Source of the DNA: Kitagawia praeruptora
Taxonomy: Eukaryota; Streptophyta; Magnoliopsida; Apiales; Apiaceae
Length of the DNA: 64,000 bases
Assembly (NCBI GenBank): GCA_037693485.1
Contig: CM075348.1
Location: 29,878,501-29,942,500 of the forward strand
Direction: 5' to 3'
The notes under the pieces were generated by a model that worked only from the letters and a program-made list of their open reading frames with translations, made no database searches and was not told the origin of the DNA. The position numbers were made by a program, and so were the translations under genes. This document shows, one piece after another, positions 44,791-55,632 of this stretch; within the stretch, counting starts at the first letter, position 1; every line of letters begins with the position of its first letter.

Positions 44791-46096
44791 TGACAAGGCT
44801 GTCGCGTGCCTATCAAATAATAATATCTAACAAATCCTTCTAACTATGTAGTAGGGTAAGTCAGAGTCGATCCCACAGAGACAAACGTGTCAATCACCAG
44901 TTGTTCTCGATTCAATTCAGCCAAACAAGTAACACAATAAAATATCAAAGATTATTATACTAATTTTATACTAATGCAATTAATCAATTAACTAAAACAT
45001 CCAGAATTAAGTGTCCCCACTAGCATGAATTAATGCAATCGTGAATTCCCTCCCCAATCAATCATATAATACTCAACAGGAAAGGTGCGCCCTATAAATT
45101 ACCAATAACCTCTCTCGAGTATTAATGGCTTCTCTAAAATACAATCAAGCCTATTCTCATGGTATCATGCAATTCAGAGACATTAATCACAGCACCCTAA
45201 CTTCCTAACAATCCGTTCTACCTATTCTCATGGAGAAGTTCATGTCCTCATTGGATAAATCACAACCGTCTAAATCCAACTCTCGCTGATAAATAGACAA
45301 TGGTTCAAACAATAAACATAATCACGTCTGATTTGTAATTGCTAATTAAAACAACTCAATAAGCAAGAGCAATTAAACAATCAAATTGGGGGAATTGGGA
45401 AAATCACACATCAATCATAACTAGGGTTCTACTTAACCCTAGATTAATTATCTACTCATACATAATTAAACTAATAAAGCAAGAGATATAATATGAACAC
45501 ATAATATTATAAAGAATAGAGAAAAACCTTCAATCTCCAAAGAAAAGTGAATAGCTATCTCCAATCTCTCTCTACTATAATATACAAATTATGTACAATA
45601 ATTTTTCGATCTCTAAAAACTATATCTAGATGTGTTTATATAGGCTCTAAAAGTCTTGCCCAGTAAGAAAATACCAAAACAGAATTATAATAGAATTTCT
45701 GCCAAATACGTTTCCTAAACTGAATCTGTTTTTTAAGGAAAATTCGTATCTGCTTTTCTTCTGTTTTTCCGAACCTTTCCAGTTGTGCTTGGACGTCTGG
45801 GCCTCTTTAGAATGATAGAGAATCTCGTTATCTTCGCGTGGACTGCTTATGGGCCTTAAACGGACTTCTAGAACTCAAGATATGGTCAAAACAGTGTAGA
45901 CTGCGCAACCCCTCTCAGAAATCCAAATTTTAATCAATTAATTCTCCAAAAATAATAGAAACATCCACCATAATCAACATTCTTGTAAACCTGCACAACT
46001 AAGCAAAACACATCAAAACTACAAGAAACTTGAGTCCAAGACAATCAATTTAAGCCGATTTAGAATGCTCCAAGTAGATATAAAATCCACTTATCA
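44791..46096 (-). repeat. 5' LTR of LARD-2
   Basis: 1306 bp, essentially identical to the copy at 34551-35856. TATA-like word (minus strand) at 45634-45643. Confidence 0.95.
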
Positions 46097-47388
46097 AGAT
46101 GAAAGAAGGTACTCATAAGCGACATGCGCCTACATTTGCAAAAGGTCCAAAGAGAAAAAGAGCCCATCGTTGGAGTGGAAGAACATCTCCAAGACTCGGA
46201 TGAAGAAATATTTAACTTAGAACAACAAAAGCGAGCTTTAGATGAAAAGCTCAGGAGATATCGATGAGCTCGTCAGTTGAAAAGTGGATTGAGAAATACA
46301 GCGACCTTGGCCAATGATAAAGCCGTCGATGTTGAGGATGAGTTTCAGGAGAATGATTATGACGACTTTGGCGCTGAGGAATCAACAGAGTCAATTTACT
46401 CAAGGCCTTCTGCTCGCAGAAGACGACCAACGCCGGCTGCGAGTCATTCATCTTGGCGAACTGATTCTAACGAGTCAGTACGACCAGAAGACATTGCCGA
46501 CATCCGAAGCAACCTCGCCATGTGTAGAGAGTTTATTCGAAACCAATCCGGCCAAATCACATCGATAGAGAGTCCCTTATCGAGAGATATCGAGATAGCT
46601 CGTATTGATAGGACATTGAAAACGCCCTCGTTAGATCACTTCGATGGGACGTCGGACCCGAGTGGATTCCTTAACACATTTGATGGCCGTATGGTATTTT
46701 TTGGACACTCAGAAGTAGTGAGATGTCAATTCTTTTCAACATGCCTCCAAGGCACAGCTCTACGGTGGTATAATAGCTTACCACCTCGATCTATAGATTC
46801 GTGGCAATCTTTAAAAACAAAATTTCAAACTAGGTTTTCAAGCAATTATAAAGGTGGAAAGATAACCGCATCCCTGATGACTGTCCGACAGCGATCTAAC
46901 GAATCTCTAAGAGACTTTTTAGTCAGATTTCGAAATGAAATTTTTGATATTCCCAACTTGATCGAAGAACTGGCAATAAATTATCTGGCCGCAGGAATTG
47001 ATAAGCATCGTCATGCCAATTTGTTAGAAGAATTCTTTGAAAAGAACCCCCGAACTCTCCAATCAGCTTTCCAAGTGGTAGAACACCGAATGAATTTGCA
47101 AGAAGCAGTAGGGAGTATCCAATCTCCTCGACGAGCTTTTAAACGAGAGCGCAGTAGAAGTCCTCGACACCGTTCTCCGAGAACAGATTATAAGCGAGGC
47201 TATGATTCATACTCGAGGACATTGATACCAGAAGACCTCGAAAGCCACGAACGGAAAGGTCAGATAATCAAGACAAGACATGGAAGCCAAGAGAAAGGCA
47301 AGAGAAAGAATTCACAAAGCTCACTGTAGACAAAGCCACAATTCTAGATCTTTTAAAATCAGAGCCCGATTACCGACCACCGAGGCCA

Positions 47389-50300
47389 ATGAAACCCGGA
47401 CGACCTCCAAGCTCTCGGTACTGCGAATACCATGAGGATACCGGCCATACAACAGACCAGTGTTATCAATTGAGTAATCTTATTGAGTCCAAAAGCAAGA
47501 TAGGACAGTTGACTCATTACATCGATCACGATGCCGAAAGACAAAATGATCGCCCTCGTGATCAGGATTGGGTCATTGATGTCATCGCAGGAGGGATTGC
47601 CGCCGGTGGCACATCAAATAATTCTAAAAAGTTGTATGCCAGAGAAGTGTTTCATGTGAATCATGAGGCTCCTAAACGCCAACGTCCTAATCCATCCCCT
47701 GTGATCTCTTTTTCTGACAATGACTACCCTTCGGGAATAATCGAATCTCATCAGGATGCCCTGGTAATTACAGCCAAGATCGGCACTAATACTGTGAAAA
47801 AGATCCTAATCGACAATGGCAGTTCTGTTGACATACTTTATCACCACGCCTTTGCTCGAATGGATACTAGGGATAGGAAATTGGAAAATGTGAACATGCC
47901 TCTATACGGCTTCACAGGAAATGAGGTCAAGGTCGTAGGCACTATCGACCTTCCAGTCTTATTCAGCTCTCTTCCATGCCAAACATGGCAGATGACCAAA
48001 TTTCACGTCATCAATGCCAATTCAAGCTATAACGCCATTCTTGGCAGGACAACTCTCACAGCCTTGAAGGCCATCACCTCGATTCCTCACCTCAAAATGA
48101 AATTTCCAACAGAATTTGGAATTGGAGAGGTCGTGGGAGACCAGGTAGCAGCGCGACAGTGTTACTTATCCACCGTTATACCAAGAACAAAACATGACGA
48201 TGATTCGTCAATCAATCAAGTTGTAGATATGGACACTCGAGCTATCCTTGAAACATCTAATCAATCATCTCGTGTCACCGTGGAAGAATGTGATGAGATA
48301 GAGCTCGAGGAAGGCTGTCCCGACAAGGTGATGAAAATTGGAAAGTGTTTGAATGGCGAACTTTGCCAGCAAATTATCGATCTCATCAGAGAATTTGCTG
48401 ATATCTTTGCATGGAGTCCCAAAGATATGCCGGGAATTCCCGAGATAATAGCTCGTCACTCTCTCCACATCAAGCCCGGAGCTCGGATTGTAAAGCAAAA
48501 GAAACGAGTATTCTCGAATGAGAAAATGAAGGCAATCGACGCCGAGTTAGATAGATTACTCGAGGCGGAATTCATCGCGCCCGTACAATTTCCTGAATGG
48601 ATATCGAATGCAGTCCTAGTCAAAAAGAGCAATGGAACATGGAGAATGTGTGTGGACTACTCTGATCTTAATCGAGCTTGCCCTAAAGACTTTTATCCTT
48701 TACCAAATATTGATCAGCTCATTGATGCCATAGCTAGCCACGAGCTCCTATCATTCATGGACGCGTTTTCGGGCTACAATCAAATTAAAATGGATAGCCA
48801 AGACTGGGAAAAGACAGCTTTTATTACCCATAGAGGTGTTTTTGGATTTAAAAATATGCCTTTTGGCCTCATCAACGCAGGAGCCACATTTCAACAGATG
48901 ATGGATACTATCTTTGCCTCACAAATAGGTCGAAATTTACAAGTCTATGTTGACGATTTGATTGCAAAATCCAAGAGGTCGAAAGATCATGTAGCAGACC
49001 TGCGAGAAACTTTTGATAATGTCCGACGTCACAGTATGCGTCTAAATCCTGCCAAGTGCTCATTCGGGATGACTTCAGGAAAATTTTTGGGATTCCTTTT
49101 GACACAGAGGGGCATCGAGGCAGACCCAAGTCAAGTTAAGGCCATTATCGACATGCCAGAACCCTCTTCTCTAAAAGAGTTGCAAACGTTAATAGGCTGT
49201 CTAGCCGCACTTAGAAGATTCATTCCACAATCATCTAAGAGATGCGCTCCATTCTTTTATTCCATCAAGAACGCCTCAAGAAAGTCGAAAATTGAATGGA
49301 ATGATGAATGCAAAAAAGGACTTGAAGAGCTAAAAAAGTTTTTGAGCTCGCCCCCAATCTTGACGCAAGCTCAACCACGAGAACCCTTGCGGTTATATTT
49401 GTCTGCAAGCGACAATACGATTGCTGCAGTCTTGATTAGATCTTACCAGGGCAATGAATTACCCGTTTACTACATCAGTCATACCCTACGGGATGCAGAA
49501 ATTCGCTATCCTCAGGTCGAGAAGCTCGTATACGCTCTAGTCATCGCAAGCCGTAAACTCAGGCATTATTTCCAAGGACGAGAGATCCAAGTAATGACGA
49601 GCCAACCATTAAAGCGGATTCTGCATAAGCCCGACATGACAGGTCGGCTGGCGGCATGGACAATAGAATTGAGCCAATTTTACATCGAATACAGACCTCG
49701 CACAGCGATGAAAGCCCAGGCACTTTCAGACTTCGTGGTCGAGTGTCAGTTCAACAAATCAGAAATTGTGAAATTTGATGATGAGCAAACTCAATGTCGA
49801 CCTTGGGTCCTTTATGTCGACGGATCATCGACCTCAGACTCAAGTGGAGCAGGGATCATATTAATCAGCCCAGAAGGATTCAAAGTCCAACAAGCTATCA
49901 CCTTTTCTTTCCAAGCAACCAACAACGAGGCCGAATATGAGGCCATGATAGCAGGATTGAACCTCGTAATAAGTCTAAAAGTGGACGTCATTGACATCTA
50001 TAGTGATTTGCAGCTGGTAGTAAAGCAGGTGTTAGGCGAATTTCAAGCCCACAGCGACAGAATGGCAACTTATCTCGGTCGAGCCCAAAACCTACTTGCA
50101 AGATTTACTTCATGGAAAATGACAAATATTGACAGATCAGAGAATCAATGGGCGGACGCCTTATCCAAGTTGGCATCGTCCTCGATCATTACAAATAACG
50201 AGCCAATCTATGTGGAAACACTTCAATCTCCAACAGTTGAACCAACGACGATACACAACATCTCGTCAAAACCTGACTGGAGAGTCCCTTTTCTCGACTA

Positions 50301-51510
50301 CATCGTTAAGAATCAGTTACCAGTAGACAAAAATGAAGCTAGATCGCTGATGTACAGGGCGAGAAACTATTGTGTAAAAGATGCTAAGTTGTACAGACGA
50401 GCTCTGACGGAGCCTCTACTTCGTTGTCTTGCTCCAGAAGAAGCAGAGATAGCAATTATTGAAGTCCATATGGGAATTTGTGGAGAGCATATGGGAGGCA
50501 AAAGCCTGGCTCACAAGATAATAAGGCAGGGGTTATACTGGCCGACAATGAGGAAAGATTGTGACGACTTTGTGAAAAAATGCTCATCTTGTCAGCTATA
50601 CAGTACAACTAGCCATAAGCCCGCACAACTTTTGTCTCCAATACTCAGTCCCTGCCCATTCTTTCAATGGGGAATTGATATCGTAGGGCCGTTCCCAAAA
50701 AGCAGGAATCAACTTCAGTTCATAGTCGTGGCCGTAGACTATGCAACAAAATGGATCGAGGCAAAGCCATTAGCAAGAATCAGAGAGAAAGAAATGATCG
50801 AGTTTGTCATGGAACATATAGTCTTCCGTTTCGGAATTCCCAGGTCGATTGTCTCAGACAATGGAACCCAGTTCATTGGGGAGAAATTCGGTTCAATGTT
50901 AAAAGAATTAAAGGTGAAACACCTTAAAGCATCAGTTGCCTATCCCCAAGCCAACGGGCAGGTTGAGGTATCCAACAGGATAATTCTCCAAGGGCTTAAG
51001 AAAAGGCTACAAGATCAAGCTCGCAAGTGGGTCGATGAGCTCCCAAATGTGCTCTGGTCTTATAGAACGACCCCACGAACTGCCACAGGAGAAACGCCTT
51101 TTAGACTCGCATACGGCACGGATGTCGTGATCCCAGTCGAGGTAAGCCTAGATTCTCCAAGGGTCGAACACTTCAATGAACAAGAATCCCTCGAAGGACT
51201 ACGACTCGACAACGACCTCTTGGAAGAGGTCAGGGAAGAAGCGACCTCAGCCATCATTAAGTACCAGGGCAAAGTTACCGAGTACTTCAACAAACGAGTG
51301 AAGCCAAAAGATTTCAAGGTTAATGACCTAGTCCTACGAGAATCCGCCTCATCCCAACCCACAGTGGCTGGTAAGTTAAAGGCTCCATGGGTGGGCCCAT
51401 ACAAGATTTCAAAAGTCATTCGCCCTGGCACCTACGAACTAGCTCAACTCGATGGCGAGCCGATTAAGAATGCGTGGAATGGTACCCACCTGAAGAAGTT
51501 TTACCAGTAA
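47389..51510 (+). CDS. pol: Tat-3 pol polyprotein, uninterrupted
   Basis: 1373 aa; the frame is open a little upstream too, so the true start depends on the gag junction. Zinc knuckle C12-C25 (end of gag). Protease IDNGSSVDIL with Asp at 142. Reverse transcriptase with YVDD at 520-523 and the preceding SFMDAFSGYNQ. RNase H follows. Archaeal-type second RNase H starts near 805 (LYVDGSSTSDSSGAG). Integrase zinc-binding residues are H1027, H1034, C1065 and C1068; its catalytic triad D1097, D1157, E1193 has spacing 59 and 35. No chromodomain; the end is LKKFYQ. All catalytic motifs are intact, so the enzymes could work in trans, although gag of this copy is split. Confidence 0.95.
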   Translation: MKPGRPPSSRYCEYHEDTGHTTDQCYQLSNLIESKSKIGQLTHYIDHDAERQNDRPRDQDWVIDVIAGGIAAGGTSNNSKKLYAREVFHVNHEAPKRQRPNPSPVISFSDNDYPSGIIESHQDALVITAKIGTNTVKKILIDNGSSVDILYHHAFARMDTRDRKLENVNMPLYGFTGNEVKVVGTIDLPVLFSSLPCQTWQMTKFHVINANSSYNAILGRTTLTALKAITSIPHLKMKFPTEFGIGEVVGDQVAARQCYLSTVIPRTKHDDDSSINQVVDMDTRAILETSNQSSRVTVEECDEIELEEGCPDKVMKIGKCLNGELCQQIIDLIREFADIFAWSPKDMPGIPEIIARHSLHIKPGARIVKQKKRVFSNEKMKAIDAELDRLLEAEFIAPVQFPEWISNAVLVKKSNGTWRMCVDYSDLNRACPKDFYPLPNIDQLIDAIASHELLSFMDAFSGYNQIKMDSQDWEKTAFITHRGVFGFKNMPFGLINAGATFQQMMDTIFASQIGRNLQVYVDDLIAKSKRSKDHVADLRETFDNVRRHSMRLNPAKCSFGMTSGKFLGFLLTQRGIEADPSQVKAIIDMPEPSSLKELQTLIGCLAALRRFIPQSSKRCAPFFYSIKNASRKSKIEWNDECKKGLEELKKFLSSPPILTQAQPREPLRLYLSASDNTIAAVLIRSYQGNELPVYYISHTLRDAEIRYPQVEKLVYALVIASRKLRHYFQGREIQVMTSQPLKRILHKPDMTGRLAAWTIELSQFYIEYRPRTAMKAQALSDFVVECQFNKSEIVKFDDEQTQCRPWVLYVDGSSTSDSSGAGIILISPEGFKVQQAITFSFQATNNEAEYEAMIAGLNLVISLKVDVIDIYSDLQLVVKQVLGEFQAHSDRMATYLGRAQNLLARFTSWKMTNIDRSENQWADALSKLASSSIITNNEPIYVETLQSPTVEPTTIHNISSKPDWRVPFLDYIVKNQLPVDKNEARSLMYRARNYCVKDAKLYRRALTEPLLRCLAPEEAEIAIIEVHMGICGEHMGGKSLAHKIIRQGLYWPTMRKDCDDFVKKCSSCQLYSTTSHKPAQLLSPILSPCPFFQWGIDIVGPFPKSRNQLQFIVVAVDYATKWIEAKPLARIREKEMIEFVMEHIVFRFGIPRSIVSDNGTQFIGEKFGSMLKELKVKHLKASVAYPQANGQVEVSNRIILQGLKKRLQDQARKWVDELPNVLWSYRTTPRTATGETPFRLAYGTDVVIPVEVSLDSPRVEHFNEQESLEGLRLDNDLLEEVREEATSAIIKYQGKVTEYFNKRVKPKDFKVNDLVLRESASSQPTVAGKLKAPWVGPYKISKVIRPGTYELAQLDGEPIKNAWNGTHLKKFYQ

Positions 51511-52350
51511 TTTTATGTTATTTTTTGAACAATGACAAACTTTATCCCCTATTCACCTATGAATTTGCTAAAATGAAAAGGATCTGAAGTGAGGATCCCA
51601 TTTTAGCTCCACCCCCTACTTTAATTTATTATTGAATAAAAGCTTGTTACAACTCCTTGATCGAATTGCAAATTACATTATAGTAGTTATCATCAACACA
51701 CTGACATTGAAAACGTCTTTAAGGCAATCAGTCAAATTTCTGAAAATTCATATTAATCCATATATATCTTAAAGACAGAGCTACAACAAGACATATCTCG
51801 TTATAAAATGATAAAGTCATGAAATCATGAATCTTACCTCGTCAAAGTGGCTGATTATACGATACAATTAAAGTCCTAAAATAATAATAATAATAATATA
51901 TATAATAATAACACACCAATCGACAGGGTATATCCTTCTTTCGGAAACGTCTAGCATTAAAAACAAGATGTTAAAGTCAATTAGATGACACTTAAATATA
52001 TCCTTAACGAACAAATATCTACTATACTTAGTCTCTTGAAAGCAAAACAAGCATGATGTCAATATTTTCAATCTACATTGCTATTATTTAGCAAAAAAGG
52101 GAGAAGAAAGTAAGAGGCATTAAAACCGTATTTGAAAAGTGAAATCTAGCAGCATAAAAAATAAAAACCAAATTATATAGCAAAAGCATGCATAAAGACT
52201 CCACCAAACGTTAATTCCAAACATAGCAAATATCAGTTATGGGGCAAATAGGGCAAATGAAGATAATTCCAGACACATACGAAACCACAAAGTTCAGAAA
52301 GGACTAAAATTTGGAAGTTACATAATCAATGGGGCATTCCCCACCTTCAC
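51511..52350. other. Spacer between Tat-3 pol and the antisense aORF
   Basis: Non-coding 3' region of Tat-3 between two convergent genes. No terminator or repeat of note is recognised. Confidence 0.6.
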
Positions 52351-54491
52351 TTAATTGTCAGCATTCACGACGTCGGCATCGTTGGGAAGTGTCTTCGCTA
52401 AGTCAGCACAATAGTCTTCAAAGCTATGACCAGATAGGTCAATCCCGGCCTGCTTCAAACGATCATAACAGCTTTGATAGCCAGTCCCAATTCCTTGGGC
52501 CACATCCGCAATACTCTTCTCCAAATCCAACTTCAAACCAGCAATACTTTTCTCAAAAACTTCGTTCGCACCCTTCAAGATAGACAACTCGCCCCTCATA
52601 TTGTCCAATTCCTTACCTCCAGAAACAACTCGTTCCTTCAGCTCATTAGTTTCTTTAATCCTAGACTCGGCGATCTCCTTCATCTTCTCATTCTCTAGCC
52701 TCAACTTCTTCAGCTCATCAACACACTCAGCCTCTCGCTTCGTCAGTTCTTCAACTCGGCGATCAGCAATGGCTTTTTCATTTTTCAAGTCGGTAAGCTC
52801 ACGAGCACTACCCTCCTTCCATTGCCTATCGACATCAGCTCGATAATCTTTAACAATGTGAGCAATATCTGCCAAGAACTGCAAAACAACATTACCAAGC
52901 AAATTACATAAAAATAAAGAGAAAGCAAATAAAGACTAAAAACTAACAACAATGAGTAGACAGATTACCCGACCACCACGAGCTAAACAACGCTCAGCGG
53001 TCTCATCTCGGGTCTTATCAACGTAAGAATTAAAATCTTGTGGCAAATTGAACGCCTTGAAAACTTGCACAGGAAAGTTAGATCCGGCGGACCACTTCTC
53101 ATTTGGTTGCACCTCGATTTGAAGATGGGGTGCAGGGCTAGAACCTTGTAGTATAGGGGGGAGAGAATCTTTACGAACTCCAGTAATAGTTAGAGACTTA
53201 CCTGAACCAAAACGAGCGGGGTCTAAAGTCCTTCGTAAGACAGTTTGGCGCGAGCCATCATCATCCCCATCTCGAGTTCTCTTGCTGGAACATGGCACCA
53301 GTTCGCCGCTACCATCTAGCACCTCGATGATAGACTCAGAATTAGGATCGTTGACGGTTTTAGCAGTACCTGGGGACTTTGTCACCTTCGAAGAACTTGT
53401 ACCTTGACCTGATTGAGTCGCGACCGACCTCTTAGCGAGCAAAGCCAAAGCTTGGTTCATATCTCCAGGAACGCCGCTACAGAGGACTTTTTCTAAAGAG
53501 GGCCCTGCCACTGAAAATAAACAAAAGAGAGTTACACAATTTAATAAACAAACAACGCTCCATCAGGATAAAATTAATGACTGAATAATGAAACCTCACA
53601 ATCATGTTCTTCCAAAAACTTTGAATTTTTTAGTTGATAGTGGGTATAAGAAGGGTCAAGACCCAGAAAACGAGTAACAGTCAACATATCAAATTTTTTA
53701 AGCCTAGCAACCCGGTCAACCACGTCCTCGCTAATGTGTTGGCAAGGGCGCACGAGCTCCAAGTCAGGACCGTGATAGTACATCCATTTACTATGCCACC
53801 CCAAATTAGAAGACTTAACATCAACGATCTTTGTAAACCCTTCCCGTTTACTAAAATAAATCAAACCTTCTTGGTACTTCATACTATAAATCGAAAAGAA
53901 CAAACTTAGAGATGGCACAACATTCTTTTCCAAATAAAGAGCTATGAAACCACTAGCCTGCGATATCGAGTTCGGCGACAATTGTGCTACACCACAACCA
54001 ATAAACTCATAGAGACTTAAATGAAACGGATGCATTGGCAAGCGCAATCCATATTCAAAATGGCACATTGGAATACCATGCACTCCAAATTCCGGCATCT
54101 CCCATATTTTATCCTCTAATTGAGGGCTGAAACATTTATAACCACAATCCAATCTTATCCAAGGCTTAATATCGACATCTAGAGGACGGTTCGAATACAT
54201 ACTTGGATACCATAAATTGGATTCCTTAAACTCCACAAGCCCCTCGGCAGCGGCCTCAGCCAAAACCCTCTCACGAGCAGCAATGGTGTGAGGACTCAAT
54301 GGAGGAGGAGGCACCGGAACTCCAACATTTTCAGACACCATCTCATCAAGAAACCCAAAACTTCCCCCTGAAAGATCTTCAGGAATTTCCAGATGCCCTA
54401 AATCTATGGGGTCATCTAATAAACCTATATTGACAGGCTTTTTCCCCGGATTCCTACCGTCTACGTGCGAAGAAGAGGAATTGGCAGACAT
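52351..54491 (-). CDS. Tat-3 antisense aORF (putative gypsy-type transposon domain protein)
   Basis: Predicted exons 54491-53600, 53510-52969 and 52878-52351; introns 53599-53511 and 52968-52879 have GT-AG ends and no stop interrupts the joined frames. The start is the ATG at 54491 (MSANSSSSHVDG), just after an acceptor (TTCTCAG) whose donor (TTTG/TAAGTA) lies near 54575, giving a 5'-UTR intron as in Tat-2. Exon 1 holds the 'gypsy type transposon' (Transposase_28-like) region (FEYGLRLPMHPFHLSLYEF). Exon 2 is Ser/Thr-rich with KRTRDGDDDG. Exon 3 is a long coiled coil (about 120 residues). Antisense ORFs at this place are known from Retand-type Tat elements; their function is unknown. Confidence 0.78.
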
Positions 54492-54691
54492 ATTTGGGGG
54501 TTTAAACAAGAACTCTGAGAACACAACGATACAAACACAAAGGCTTAAAAGAAAAACAAAAGTAAATACTTACAAAGAGATTAGTGAGTGGCCGGGAAGC
54601 GTCTCTTCAACTCTTTTAATCTGTTCCTTGGGAACTGAATCGTCCAAAGCCCAAATAAGCCAACAATCAAAATAGTTGAGAGAGAGAGTCT

Positions 54692-54699
54692 ATTTATAG
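54692..54699 (-). promoter_or_regulatory. TATA box of the Tat-3 antisense gene
   Basis: The minus strand reads TATAAATA, about 30 bp upstream of a CT-rich leader (CTCTCTCTC at 54680-54689) and 110 bp before the 5'-UTR donor. It sits between the PPT and the gene, pointing away from the 3' LTR. Confidence 0.6.
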
Positions 54700-54809
54700 A
54701 CCAAAAAAAAATTACTTTCGTACTACCTCTTTTAATTTACAATAAAATGTATATATATGTACTTCACTTTTGCAGGTCTTAATCAAGGAATCTGAAGATA
54801 TCCTCTAAA

Positions 54810-54825
54810 TTAGGGGGGGGACAAA
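54810..54825 (+). other. Polypurine tract of Tat-3
   Basis: TTAGGGGGGGGACAAA immediately before the 3' LTR. Confidence 0.85.
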
Positions 54826-55153
54826 TGTTGGACCATGAAGCCCAAGTGATATAATTTGTATTTAGAGTAATAGAATGATTTAGATTGTATTAGGCCCATT
54901 AACACTTGTATTCATAATAGGGCCCAGAAGCCCACAAATGTAAACTTAGTGGCCAAGTAAATTAGGGGACCCACTAGGAATCCCCTATATATACCAAACA
55001 AACCCCACTTGTAAAGGGGTTGGCAATTTGTAAATTAGAGAGAGAAACCTCCCTTAAGGAGAGAAATACTTTAATAAATATTATCTAAATCTATTCTTAG
55101 ATCTTTTCCCAAATCTCATAGTCTATGTTATAATCACGATTAACTCTCCATCA
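54826..55153 (+). repeat. 3' LTR of Tat-3
   Basis: 328 bp, TGTTGGACCATGAAGCCC to CTCTCCATCA; three substitutions from the 5' LTR seen by eye. Confidence 0.95.
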
Positions 55154-55158
55154 GGTCT

Positions 55159-55258
55159 GTACTGTTTCAACATTATGGACGGCCATGTGCCATTTGTAAT
55201 CTGCTGTTTGTTTTCCCTTAATGGGGGTCAATGAAATATCTGCTTATAAAAAAAACAC
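55159..55258 (+). other. 3' end of the LINE-like unit with poly-A
   Basis: Continuation of 33950 after the Tat-3 insertion. It ends 'ctgcttataaaaaaaa' (A run at about 55251-55258), typical of plant LINE tails. Confidence 0.5.
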
Positions 55259-55276
55259 TTAATTGGAGTTCAGGTC

Positions 55277-55602
55277 TGTTGGAGATTGTAATCTCAAACA
55301 ATTATTTCAGAGATTGGTTTGTTTTATTTACTTTAAGTTGTTTGAATTAGTCATTTGTTTCTAGAATAAGTATGTGTAGTGTTGGAGTAATTATTGGAAT
55401 CAGTTGATTTGGTGTTGGTCTGGTTGATCTCAATCAGATGATTTAGTTGATCTCATGTCCTGGTTTGTAGGCATTGAGTGTGGATCTTTTCTGTATTTAT
55501 TTGGACTTCCAGTATTGAATAAAATGAGTCATCAGACAAAGCAATGTTTAGCTTCTCTTTTCTCTGTTAATTCAAACACATAGTATATCTATATTGTCAA
55601 GA
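55277..55602 (+). repeat. 5' LTR of copia element
   Basis: 326 bp beginning TGTTGGAGATTGTAATCTC, which contains the palindrome GAGATTGTAATCTC. Confidence 0.93.
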
Positions 55603-55604
55603 AT

Positions 55605-55616
55605 TGGTATCAGAGC
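55605..55616 (+). other. Primer binding site (initiator Met tRNA) of copia element
   Basis: TGGTATCAGAGC, the standard plant copia PBS, two bases after the LTR. Confidence 0.95.
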
Positions 55617-55632
55617 AAGGAGTTCTCGGTGA

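Larger units (their letters stand above)
34551..46096 (-). mobile_element. LARD-2: very young non-autonomous Athila-like LTR element
   Basis: LTRs 34551-35856 and 44791-46096, both 1306 bp, are flanked by AGATG (34546-34550, 46097-46101). PBS and PPT show minus-strand polarity. I see one difference between the LTRs (G at 35685, A at 45925). The interior has one gag-like ORF and no pol; a CACTA element (35990-40674) is inserted in it. Most non-coding DNA is shared with LARD-1, but the left half of the LTR and the ORF are not. Confidence 0.95.
34324..47331 (+). pseudogene. gag: Tat-3 gag, split by LARD-2
   Basis: The first ATG is at 34324. A TAG follows near 34429, and the frame reaches the LARD-2 insertion at 34550. 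It resumes at 46102, passes a TGA near 46266, and is open from 46277 to 47329 (350 aa). This holds an acidic N-terminus, the capsid-like domain (DGTSDPSGFLNTFDGRM, GTALRWYNSLP, LRDFLVRFRNE) and an Arg/Ser-rich tail (KRERSRSPRHRSPR). A one-base shift near 47300 puts the zinc knuckle (CEYHEDTGHTTDQC) in the pol frame. Apart from the 11.5-kb insert only three point lesions are seen. Confidence 0.85.
33951..55153 (+). mobile_element. Tat-lineage Ty3/gypsy retrotransposon 3 (with nested LARD-2 and CACTA)
   Basis: LTRs 33951-34278 and 54826-55153 are flanked by GGTCT (33946-33950, 55154-55158). Without the nested LARD-2 the element is about 9.65 kb: PBS, gag, intact pol, antisense aORF, PPT. The LTRs show about three differences in 328 bp, so the insertion is young. 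gag is interrupted by LARD-2 and by a few point lesions. Confidence 0.95.

Noticed and set aside
51060..51431. 123-aa minus-strand frame inside Tat-3 pol
   Set aside because: Shadow of the integrase coding frame, with no domain of its own.
55150..55280. Both Tat-3 (TSD GGTCT) and copia (TSD AGGTC) inserted at a 'caggtctgt' word
   Set aside because: Five-base coincidence between different integrase families; no other support for a shared hotspot.
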